From Protea cynaroides (Eukaryota; Streptophyta; Magnoliopsida; Proteales; Proteaceae), in the NCBI GenBank assembly GCA_028583415.1, contig CM053270.1, positions 49,616,663 through 49,680,662 of the forward strand: a stretch of DNA of 64,000 bases, read 5' to 3'. The position numbers were made by a program, and so were the translations under genes. How positions within the stretch are numbered: the first letter of the stretch is position 1; the number at the start of each line of letters is the position of its first letter. Below are positions 34,199 to 44,849 of this stretch, piece after piece. Below the pieces are notes generated by a model. It was not told the DNA's origin. It did not search any database and was given only the letters and a program-made list of their open reading frames with translations.

Positions 34199-35515
34199 AT
34201 GGCTCGTACCAAGGTACCCAGAGTTCGTGATCCCCTTCGCTTCCGTTCCAATGAAGCTGAGGCACGGTATGCTGACTATGCCCGTAAGAAGGTTGAGGGT
34301 GGTCGTATGGTGAACTTGGCTGAGTTAGCCGTGTTCAACGTAGAGTGAGCCTTTGGTGACATGGGGTGGCTTCCAGTCATTTCATACGATGCATGCACCT
34401 GCCCAGATTTGGTGCGTCAGTTCTATTGTAATCTCCAGGTGGTGGGGAATTACAATGACATTGAGCATGGTTAGGAGTTGCGCATCACCAGCTACGTCAA
34501 AGGGGTAGATATCTCCTTCGACTATCGGCAGCTGGCCGACTTGTTGGGCATTCCTTATGATGGCCCCATGGTATACTGTGTGCCTGGAAAGCCACAGTTT
34601 GTTGAGATGGAGATGAGGGCAGAGATCGATAATCAGTTACTCCGTCCTGATCGTTGGCAGATGAGAGCTTGTTATCTGCGTTCAGTTCCACAGGTCTTCT
34701 GTAAGATTATCCAACATAATCTGATTCCGCAGAGTGGGCACTATGAGAGGGTTTCTCAGCTGACCCAGTTCTTGATTTATTGCATCTGCACTCGCCAGCC
34801 CGTCTGCCTTCCATACATTATCATGCGGACTATGATTAGTGCTACATTGTCCGGTCATAGGGGTAATCTACCCTATGGACGCATGATTACAGTGCTACTG
34901 ACCCGTCTGGGGGTTGACCTGTTAGATGAGAAGATCCAGGAGAAGACCTTCTCGTCACCTCTAGATTGGGAGGCAATCTGCAAGATGGGCATGTGGGATG
35001 CCCAGGTTAGTGATGAGGAGAGGAACGCGATGGTGCGCCCTCACACTCATATCGAGATGGCTGATGCTGAGGCTGCTGCTGCTGCTGCTAGAGCACACGT
35101 GGATCCTGTCGACGATGATGATCGTATGTAAATGGATGTCGACTCGATACCACCGCCTTCACCTACACATGCGGCTGGTGTTGGCACTTCTTCTGCGGCG
35201 GACCCTATACCTGAGGCTGGTCCTTCGCATGCGGCTGGTCCTTCACTTCCACCTTCTGACATGATGGAGATGCTACAGGAGATCAGGGAGGCTCAGCGCA
35301 GATCTGATCTGAGGATGGAGGAGTTGCTAGACGCCCAGCGTATGAGGGTGGATGAGCTGTTATCGGTCCAGCGGGCGACTGATAGGAGAGTAGCCGATCT
35401 GGCAGCTAGTCTCTAGACGACCCAGACCCAGGTGGCTTGGTTGACTAGGGTCTATGCTGAGGACTATGACCGAGATCGTGAGGCACCGCCCCCTCCTTCA
35501 CCTCCAGCTTCATGA
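34199..35515 (+). pseudogene. Antisense gene of element E (putative plant transposon protein-like)
   Basis: Plus strand, opposite to E gag-pol. From MARTKVPRVRDPLRFRSNE at 34199 the frame runs 439 codons to TGA at 35513. The N-terminal ~290 residues form one domain: KVEGG, AFGDMGWLPVISYDACTCPD, ELRITSYVKGVDISFDYRQL, RPDRWQMRACYLRS, NLIPQSGHYERVSQL, LPYIIMRTM, GNLPYGRMITVLLTRLGVDL, DWEAICKMGM. An Ala run and acidic DDDD follow, then a Pro/Ser/Ala-rich linker and a probable coiled coil with MEELLDAQR repeats. I relate it to the plant transposon-associated domain family; its role is unknown. Only point stops break it (near 34346, 34472, 35129 and 35414), with no frameshift. Confidence 0.85.
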
Positions 35516-35776
35516 TTGTATTTATTTTTCTTGTACTACAGAGTAACTTTCCGGGTTGTGGACTGTACTCTGCTTTAGTTATGTATATACGTTTTGTTTT
35601 TCTCACTCATTGTATGTAACTTGTTTTCCCTTTAATAGATGCATTATTCTCTTTTTAAATTTGGTCTCAATCATCACTTGTGCTTACAGTGTGTTTTTAT
35701 TAAAGCTTTTAATTTATCCTATCTCAGTTCACAATGGTCTTGAATGTGTGTTAGTTCGGCGGGCAAGGCCTGAGAT
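35516..35776. other. Region between antisense gene end and PBS of E
   Basis: No gene seen. It is AT-rich, serves as the 3' flank of the antisense gene and the first part of the sense leader, and is closely similar to 54287-54551 in F. Confidence 0.7.
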
Positions 35777-35788
35777 GCTCTGATACCA
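35777..35788 (-). other. Primer-binding site of E (initiator tRNA-Met)
   Basis: GCTCTGATACCA on the plus strand is the complement of TGGTATCAGAGC. It lies three bases from the LTR end. Confidence 0.93.
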
Positions 35789-35791
35789 AGT

Positions 35792-38098
35792 TGTCACACC
35801 ACAATTCTGTACTATTCAGAATGATGTGATGAACCACTAATAAACCAACAGTTCAACCAGGATCTCGAGTAGACTATCCCCGCGTTATCCAAACTCATGC
35901 ACATCCACAATCATAATCAGAGTAAATACACAATAGCGGAAGTCTTATAATAACATGAACTAAGAAACTAAATGATATTAATAATTTAATAGCAAATTAT
36001 TCTGTTTTCAACTAAGACATAATTAGTTTTCAAATACATGTCTTAATAAATCCAATAAAGAACCTATAAAATATCTAATCAAATACACACAAGTTGCACT
36101 CGCAAGAGGAGTCGTGTGTATCCACTTCAGCTTCAGCTTCCATCGCCGCTACGTTCTCGTACGTAGACGCATTCACATAGTCTTCAACGGTATAACCTGC
36201 ATCATCAACTAAAAATATTCGACGTCGAGGGGTGAGCACACATCACGGCTCAGTGAGTAGCCAAAACAATGCAACAATACATATGCATGTAAAAAATCAA
36301 TTTATATCTTTGGTCTGGTATATAAGTTTGCAATATGCAATAGAAAGGTTTAGGTAGCCAAAGGTCGCGTTTATTGACTCCGCCTTTATACACGAGTGTG
36401 TGACGTTACCCGAAGATCACGTTTATCGTCAACTCACATGCACCCAATCATGAACATTATATAACAAAGCTTACGTTTATTGCTATATAGTGCCATACCA
36501 ACACGTAAGCCCCTATTAGCGAGGGCTGCAAACTGGGCTCGCAACTAACCAATCCTAATGCCAAAAAATGTATCCAAGGCCTCACCCTAGCATCCCTCAG
36601 GATGTCCATAGAGATAGAGCTAAGGCCCCCCGATAGAGTCAGAGACTACAAGGACCGAGACCACCTCCCCTGATACTCTACGACATAATAGTTCTGCTAA
36701 AGTAATGGAGATACGACGATGTCAATGCACAAGACTTGAGTTAGAGATAGAGCTAAAGTGTTGAGACCCGCCAAAGGTTAACGTTTATTGACATTCTCAT
36801 CACACCTCCCCTGATACTCGCTCGCATCAAATACATCAACCACACACATACAAGCACATCCCTATTCCTATCATCATCATGATCATCATGTTATAAACAA
36901 TAAAGTAAATATGCATGAACAAATAATAGAAATATTGGATGGCATTCTGTATGCACATTACAAACATATTCGCATAGAATCAAGCATGTCATAGGACTCA
37001 AAAAAATAGAAAACAGTTTGTTATTAACCAATTTAATTTTGAGTTCTGGTTCCTTACCTTAGCTTGTTAATAGATACTTTTCCAAGCTTTAGAATCACCT
37101 TTACAGTGTTATTGTATTGCTAGAAGCCCAAGCAAAGTCGATAGAATTTAATTAGAATTTATTCGAAATTTAAAAACTACTCTGTTAACTGAGGGTCGGA
37201 GGTAGGGTCGGAGTCAGGATCGACCCTGGGTGCGACCCTCCCTTAACTCTGAACTTCCCGAACACTGAGGGTCGATGGTCAGAAACACCTAGGGTCGGAT
37301 GGTCATCGACCCTTAGTGCGACCCTCGGTGCACTTTGGTCCAATTCCCTCTTTTAATCCATTCTTCGTGTTTGGAATCCTATGGCTTGCTCCTACATTCC
37401 ATTCTATATTCATTCCATGGTCTGAAACCATGTATAACCCACCTAGATAGCTTTCATGCATTCTTCTATGGTTTTCCATGGAAACCTAACCATAGATTGA
37501 TGGTTTGGGTTTCTCCGAGATCACACTCTCAACAATAACTAACCTAAGGTCTGTAGAAACTCATGGAATTAGTATCCATACCTGAGAAAATAACTTTTCT
37601 CTGAAACTCTTTTCCTTTTTGCTAAGTTCTCTTCCTTCACTTTCTTCTTCCTCTTTTCCTTCTTCTCTCTTTCTCTCAATTCGATTAGGGTTGTGAAAGG
37701 AGTGAAAGTGGCTTAGGAATGTCCTTTAAATAGAGTAGGAACATCCTAAATAAGTCCCTCTGAGATTTGGAAAGAATCCCAATCGAAAAATATAGAAATT
37801 TCCTAATTTCCATATTCGTCAGAATCCGAGGGTCGATGGGAGGGTCGATGATCCCGTCGACCCTAGGGTCTTAAGCTGTCCGACCCTCCCTTAAAAACTG
37901 AGGGTCTGACTTTCTGTTTTGGGAGGTTTGACCCTGCTTAGCTGGGTATGCGACCCTTCCCCTATTTTAAGTGTTTTTGGGTCGATTTGATACTTGGGAT
38001 CTTGATCTCCTTCACACCCTTGGTCCATTTGACTCGACTATAATGGGTAAACCTGGTTCAAGGTGGTAAGACCGGGTTAGATTGACACGGTTCTTACA
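35792..38098 (-). repeat. 5' LTR of element E (2,307 bp)
   Basis: Plus-strand TGTCACACC... to ...TTCTTACA. It has the promoter box CTATTTAAAG (37725-37734, minus strand), a donor CTCAG|GTATGG (intron side from 37581, minus strand), four AATAAACGT-type motifs between about 36360 and 36790, and two GGTCG/CGACC clusters. A frame-by-eye comparison of its first ~180 bp with the C 3' LTR shows roughly 10% difference, so C and E LTRs are not a young pair. Confidence 0.95.
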
Positions 38099-39757
38099 CA
38101 TAGTATGACCTTAGAATAAACCCCATTGAAGATCAGAAGAATTGACCCAGAAAGAATTCAAATTGCATGTAATCTGTGACCAGAAATCTCAAAGTCACAG
38201 CAACTGTCGACCATAGCATGACCAGCATGACCAGAGGATCGACCATAGGCATTGGGGAAGATTTCAGAAACCATATGGTCATAGCTACGATCGCACCATA
38301 TGCGACCAAAGGGGATTGACCGTAGGCAGTAAGGACGATACAGTATGAGACCATAGGACCAATCAGACACCTATCAGTGCTCTGTTATGATTTCTGACTA
38401 CTGTAACGTGTCACATATGAACCCTAACTTAAATTCATATAACTTTTAGATTGTTAAATCAATTCAAAGAGAATTTTAAGGCTTGGAAGGAGATCGAGTA
38501 TTGCTAATAGGTGAGGGAACAAGACCTAAACTAACTGGTTAATAAGAAACTATTTATTTTTATTGAGTCCAATGCCATGATTGATTTTATGCTTGTATGC
38601 TTGTAATGTGCATCTCACATGTCATCCAATATTTCTGCTATTACCTTTTATGCATATTTAATTCCATTTATTTATAACATGATGATGATGATGATGCTAG
38701 GAATACGCATGTGAATGTATCTATGTGGTTGGTGTGTTGGATATGAGTGGAGCATCAGGGGAAGGACGTGGCATGGTGGTCTTCGACCTCATCACCAGAC
38801 TCTAGCTCTATCTCTACTCAAGTCTTGCCCACCAACATCATCGTATCGCCATTACCTTAGGAGAACTATGACGTCATAGGGCATCAGGGGAGGTGGTCTC
38901 GGACCGTGTGGTCTCTGACTCTGTCGGGGGGCCTTAGCTCTATCTCAATGGACTTATTGAGTGATGTTGGGGTGAGGCCTTGGATACACTATTTGGCATT
39001 AGGATTGGTTAGTTGCGAGCTTAGTTTGTAAGTCCTCGCCAATAGGGGTTTACGTATTGGTATGGGTAGGGCATCAGGGGAAATGTTGGCGGTGTTTGCT
39101 CCGGGCACTTTAGCTCTATCTTTATTCCATGGTGGGTACATGTGGGACGACAATGGTGTTTGATCCATTGGGTGGATTCACATACTCGTGTGTAGAGGTG
39201 CGGTGGCCACCAAACCTTTCTATAGCATATTGTAAACTTATGAACTAGACCAAAGTTATGAATTGAATGCATGCATATGTTTGTTGCCTTGTTTTGTTTG
39301 CTTACTGAGCTCAAGTTGGAGAGCTGACCCTCGCGCGCGTAATTCTTTTTAGTTTCTGATGTTGTAGGAATTACGGTTGAAGATTATGTCGACACGCCAA
39401 CATATGAACAGGTGGCAGCTATGGATGAGCAAGCTGTGGAGGACTATTATGATTCATTAAGCGAGTGTTTCAACTATGGATACGGTTATTGTTTAACTTT
39501 TGTATTTGGATATTTGTAATATGTATTAAATTATGTTTTGGTTACTTAGAGATAACTGGAATATTAATTATTTATCATGATTCAACCTCAGTTCATTATT
39601 AATAAGACTTCCGCTTTGTACTTTATTATCTTTGATTAATGTGGAATGTGTTTTAGTTTAACATGGTTGGCATAGCCTATACGAGATCCTGATTGTATCG
39701 TTGGTTTATTGACGGTTCATCACACCATTCTGGTTAGTCCAGAATTGGGGTGTGACA
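38099..39757 (+). repeat. 5' LTR of element J, left part missing
   Basis: It starts inside the LTR at CATAGTATGACCTTAG, equal to about 7591 in the B LTR, and ends GGGTGTGACA. It is of the B-like subfamily, without the AATAAACGT motifs. A segment at about 39308-39480 (CTGAGCTCAAGTTGGAG...) replaces the sequence seen in B and is shared with I. The missing left part is not on the other side of the C-D-E array. Confidence 0.9.
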
Positions 39758-39760
39758 ACT

Positions 39761-39772
39761 TGGTATCAGAGT
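39761..39772 (+). other. Primer-binding site of J
   Basis: TGGTATCAGAGT, with one mismatch in the last base to the initiator tRNA-Met site, three bases after the LTR. Confidence 0.88.
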
Positions 39773-40429
39773 TCTCAGTCCTTGCCCATCAAACTTGAAT
39801 ACTTTCACTAGAGTCCATGTATTAAGTTACAATAAATTAAAAGCTTTAATACAAACACACCATAAACACCTGTATTGGTTGAAATAGAACTTAAACAAGA
39901 CAATATTGTACATATAAAAGGTGGAACCATTTGTATACACAGACAGAAAAAAAAATGTAAATGTATCCTAATAAATAAATAATATAGGGTATGATCTATA
40001 AGTTGGGCAGTTGTCTAAGTATACAAAGGATATAGTACAGTAGCAAGAAGGGAGCATCTGTAAAGTAGAAAATTAGACTACCTAGTTGGTACTCACAATT
40101 TGTGAAACTCGATGTATGGCAGAGGAAGAAGAAAAATGGCTAGTGACTCCTAAATCCTTGTAGAGGTAAAGGGAAAGATCTTGGGCTAAATCCAACAGAG
40201 ATAGGAGAATAATGGTCATACATCAAAAATGAGAGTAACTATAAAAGAAGATAAAGCTATACTCCTGGGTGATGTGAGACTCAGAGTGAGATCCACCACA
40301 CACTAATCCATTACCTACTGAGCATTAAGAAGAGGTTGCAACTTGGTCCCACCACTATCTGGGTCGAGAACGGGTAATGAAAACTCATATGAGCAGAAGC
40401 TAAATAATGATAATCAGATTGGAGCAAAT
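39773..40429 (-). pseudogene. Leader of J with remnant of the antisense gene C-terminus
   Basis: Only the tail of the antisense gene is recognisable (about 40261-40343, minus strand: LLNAQ and a DLTLSL stretch, matching ELLDAQR...ADLAASL of E). The rest of that gene and its intron are absent. The same truncated form occurs in I, so the deletion predates both insertions. The remainder holds nothing I can identify. Confidence 0.55.
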
Positions 40430-40890
40430 CAAAGGAGGTGAACAACCAGGCCACTCCAGCCAATCTACTTGGACTACCAAGTGCCTTGGCTACGGTTGTA
40501 ATAAACATGACTGACAAAATACAAGAGCAACAACAGATGAGACCGATTATACAAGTTGCCATGGAAATCACTATCCAAGTTGCCAATGCTACACCAACAC
40601 CTCCGGGTCAAATCAAGTACGATACCGGTTGGTAGTAACATTGTACCCCCAGCACATGTTAGTCGTAACATAGTGCCTACCATATAGTATGTCCCAGTAA
40701 TGCTCACCCCTGTACTGAAGCTTGGTGCACAACAAGAAGTGTATCAAGGTGGTTACCCTTATCAGCCACCGATGTATGGGATAGCTGCATCATGGTAGAA
40801 TGATCCGACGAGAGTTGAGGAATATTTTCTGAAGATGAAGCCTCAAATGTTTCAGCAAAGGATCAAATCGATTGTGGCCATATAACTAGA
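40430..40890 (+). pseudogene. gag: gag N-terminal remnant of J
   Basis: ALATVVINM and an IQEQQQM stretch correspond to LATVVMNLAQQLQQMQ. Further on, YQPPMYG-like and MKPQ sequences match QYPQPMFGAY and KMKPKEF. It breaks off near 40890, where similarity to gag ends. There are many stops. Confidence 0.7.
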
Positions 40891-42100
40891 TAGGTTTATA
40901 TAGGATGCGTTGCTTATTGACTTACTCTTATGATTATAGAGCATGCACATACCTGATTCTAATTCTCGTACCTTGACAGAATACCTTCTTGATTCAACCT
41001 GTTAATTAGAGTTATAGATGTTATTTCATTTGAATTAGTCCTGATTATACCAATCTAAGTTACTCCTCATGATCGACACCATGAATAGAGATATGAACCG
41101 AATGAACATTTAAAGGTTTAATCATTCTGAATGTACATCTTTTTGATTTTATACTTGATTTATTGATGTACCAAAACTTCTCCAGATTTACTCTTGTAGT
41201 GCCTTGACCAACGGCATTATATACTTGATAGAACCTGTAACCATGAGGCTAAGAGCTGTAAAATCTCTACTTCCATGTATTTGGACCACCGTGCAACCTA
41301 ACGACCTTTGGATGCCGGTTGGATTACCATAGATTTACTCTTGATCCTCTAGATAAAGCAAGTGTTCTTCATCATACTAAATTTAAAAGAAAGAAATGAA
41401 TTACTTTTGGATAAACATTCTGATTCTTATATTCATTGACATCCGTTGATAGAGATACTTAGTTAATAACGAAATTATTGGAGGAAGACGATTGAATTCA
41501 TATTAGATTCTATAACCAAGAAAATCTCAGATGAAGTAAGGAGAATATGTTCTGAGATTGATGAATGGATGGATTTGAGTCATGGTTTGTAAAAGAGTGC
41601 ATGAGCAAGAAGTAAGAATTTCCAAATGAAGGAGTAGATAGAGATCGATAGAATTAAAGCTGGCTATATCGGTATGAATTTTGACAAGGCAAAAAATTTG
41701 TAAAAGCATGAAGTCGAAAAGCATGGCATTGATAGTGCTTGGATTAGTACAATTACTATTGAGTTATTTCTAATAATGAATAAGAGGACTGAGTAATGAC
41801 CAAAAGTAAATTTGTTGGAATTAATAAGAATATAAGCATATACCCTAATGCTTATAGATAAACTTGGGATATGTAATGAGTAAATAGTCAGAAGATACTT
41901 TTTGAGATATACGAAAGAGAGATCAGGGTAGAACATCAGTGACAAAAGAGATGTAAGCTATTGAGTGCGATATTAGATTATTGACGATAGTTTTTGAAAA
42001 ACTAAGAGGTAAAAGGGGACTAAACATGCTCTTAAGACCTTTATACCAGATTTCGCTAGTTCAAGCTCTTTTGGACTAGATGTTGTAGTGGGTAAGTTTT
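40891..42100. other. Unidentified internal region of J
   Basis: About 1.2 kb without recognisable gag, protease or antisense-gene sequence and without a long open frame. Its first ~370 bp are shared with I (62390-62754), so it belongs to this subfamily and replaces most of gag. Confidence 0.6.
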
Positions 42101-44164
42101 ATGAACATTGTCTGAATCATATGGATGGACAGAATTTGGATGCAAGCTAAATCGACTTGAGATGGCAGACTTTGACGTCATGTTGGGAATAGACTGGTTG
42201 TCTCAATACTCTACAAGTGACTATGTGCATAGAAGAGGTTATCATTTAGGAACAAAGATGGCACATAATTTGGTTTTATTGGAAGCATATTGCTTAGGAA
42301 GTGAAAGCTCATCCTCTCTGCACGAAAGGCGAAGAGATGCTTTGAAAAGAAAAGAGTTGGATATATGGTATCTGTGGTAAATGCTACTAAAGAAGCACCA
42401 CAGATGGAAGATACTGATGTGATGCATAAATTCCCTAATGTATTTCCAAGAGACTTACCCGAGTTGTCACCTGATCATGCAACCGAGTTCATTATCGACT
42501 TATTACCTGGGATGGCACCTATGTCAAAGGCACCCTATAGAGTACCTCGTATGGAGTTGAAGGAATTGAGACTCAACTACGAGAGTTATTAGACAAGGGT
42601 TCTAATTGGTTAAGTATTGCATCACGAGGAGCACCAATACAATTCGTGAAGAAGAAGGACGGTAGTGTCAGATTATGTATAGACTACCGGAAACTAAACA
42701 AGCTCACGATCAAGAATCGATATCTACTACCTCAGATCAATGACTTGTTTAATCAGCTATAAGGAGCAAAGGTATTCCCTAAGATTGACCTTGGATGGCG
42801 TATCAGAATTTGGACAACGATATTCCAAAGATAGTTTTTAGAACCGGGATTGGGAATTATGATTCCCAATTATGTCGTTTCGATTAACCAATGCCCTTAC
42901 ATCTTTTATGGGGCTGATGAACCGGGTGTTCCATGATGTATTGGACACTTCAGTTATAGCTTTTATCGATTATATATTGGTTTATTCCAAAGAAGAAGAA
43001 AGTCTTGTAATGGACCTTAGAGCAACCTTACAACGGAGGAGATTGGAGAAGTTTTATGCCAAGTTCATGAAGTGTGAGTTCTGGTTAAACAAGGTTGCAT
43101 TCTCAGGGTCACATAGTGTCATTAGAAAGGATAAAAGTATACCCCAGTAAGATAGAAAGAATAGTATGGTGAGAAACGCTTAAGAACATTGCGAAGATTA
43201 GAAGTTTCTTGGGTTTAGCTGGTTATTACAGACAATTTGTGGAGGACCACTTTAAGATTGCAAAACCTCTTACCAGGCTAATCAGGAAGGGAGAGGAGTA
43301 TAATTGGACTGATAAGTGTGAAGAATATTTTCAGATTCTAAAGCAAGACTGATATCAGCTCCCATCTTGACCATTCCGGTACCAGGGGAACCTTTTTACC
43401 CTACACACCAATGTTTTCAGATTGGGTCTAGGATGCGGGTTGATGTAAGGTAAATAAGCGATTGCATATGTTTCAAGATAACTGAAAGATCATGAAAAGA
43501 ATCACCCAATTCATGATTTGGAGTTAGCAACTGTGATTTATGCAATCAAGACTTGGAGACATTATCTATACAGAGAATAATTTCAGATTAAATCAGATTA
43601 CAAGAGTCTTACTTATCTCTTCACCCAGAAAGAGTTGAACAGGAAGCTAAGGAGATTGTTGGAACTCCTGAAGGACTAAAACTACGATATTCAATGTCAC
43701 CCGTACAAGGCTAATATGGTAGCTGAGGTTTTGAGCAACAAGGAATAATGAAGCAAAAAGAAGGACCTAGTACAATAGCTGCCTTGTGTTCTGCAGCAAC
43801 AGATTCAGATTTGGAAGAAGAGTAACATAAAATAGAAACTCGTGATGATCCAATTGAGTAAGAACTTATGGAGCAATAGTTCCTCGCTTGCATTCACAAC
43901 GTTAAAGATCATCTCTGATTTAATGGACCAAGTAAAAGTAGCAATTCTATTAGATTCGTATCTAAGAACAGTGCAAGAAGATTTAAAGAAAGAAAAACCC
44001 AATCCTGACTTACTTTGGATGCAGAGAAAGTCCTGAGATACAGAGGATGTTTATGCATACCTGAAAGTTAAAAACGCTGATCCTAGAAACAAAATAATGC
44101 CAAAAGCCTATTCCATTTCGTATTGGGTACATCCTGAAGTACCAATATGTATCACAACCAGAAG
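42101..44164 (+). pseudogene. pol: pol of element J: protease end, RT, RNase H, start of integrase
   Basis: [15 protein letters not shown] (near 42157) marks the protease end. The protease-RT linker is open at 42365-42592 (VFPRDLPELSPDHATEF). RT is broken but readable; its catalytic motif is FIDY (near 42965) instead of FIDD. RNase H follows (DLELATVIYAIKTWRHY near 43520, then KSLTYLF and QKELN). Then comes the linker to the HHCC region, which is cut at 44164 by the LTR of I. Stops and frameshifts are very frequent, so J is among the oldest elements here. Confidence 0.9.
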
Positions 44165-44849
44165 TGTAAGACCCCCACGCCACGAACCCGGTCTAACCTT
44201 ACATTCTCGTGTCGTAATCCGTCTTCCCATCATAATCGGCCCAAGTAGAGTAAGTGTGTGAAGAAACCACAAGGCTAGGTATGAGATTCAACCCAAAATC
44301 ATCTAATTAGGCATGTGTGGTCACATACCTAAACAGGTGTGGTCAACCACACCTCAGAATTATTCGACCACAGAAGTCTGGGATGTGTGGTCTCAATTTT
44401 AGGATGTGTGGTCGATGGGTTCTGCGACCCCATGTGCGACCACACGAAGTCAAGCTGACCCTGTGATTAGGAAACCTTCCTAATCCGAAGGGGGTTCTTT
44501 CCTAATCTAAGTAGGACTCTATATGGAGGGTTTTCCTCTACATATAGGATGTCCCTTAGCCTCTTTCATCCTTTTAGAACTCAAACAAAAAGAGAGAGAA
44601 AGGGAAGAGGAGGAAGAGAAGGAGAATTGAAGAGGAAGGCAAAGATAAAGAAATTCAGAGAGAACTCTGATTCTTCAACAAGTTTAAGGTATGAAAACAT
44701 CCCCCACATCAGTTGAATACCTAGAATAGATCATGGAGGAGATAGTGATTCAAAGTGAGAGCCCAATCATAAAACCATGGATAATTTCTAAGAGATCCAT
44801 GGAGAGATCTATTAGGATGATGGATTATGTAAAAATATGGATTTTAAAC
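44165..44849 (+). repeat. LTR of element I, left part
   Basis: Starts TGTAAGACCC directly after J integrase sequence. It has a TATA-like CTACATATAGG near 44540, a GA-rich stretch and a donor-like AAG|GTATG near 44687. It is interrupted at 44849/44850 by element F and continues at 59387. Confidence 0.9.
44807..44849. repeat. Left copy of 43-bp direct repeat flanking F/G/H
   Basis: Matches 59387-59429 with one mismatch (T at 44830, A at 59410). It is far longer than the 5-bp duplication normally made by Ty3/gypsy integrases. Confidence 0.92.

Noticed and set aside
34199..35515. Host gene captured by a retrotransposon in a single event
   Set aside because: The gene is at the same place and orientation in three diverged elements (B, E, F), with remnants in J and I. 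It is an old, inherited component rather than a recent capture.
19209..38098. C-D-E as one simple element with matching LTRs
   Set aside because: Flanks differ, outer LTRs differ by roughly 10% over the part compared, and three polypurine tracts and pol copies are present.
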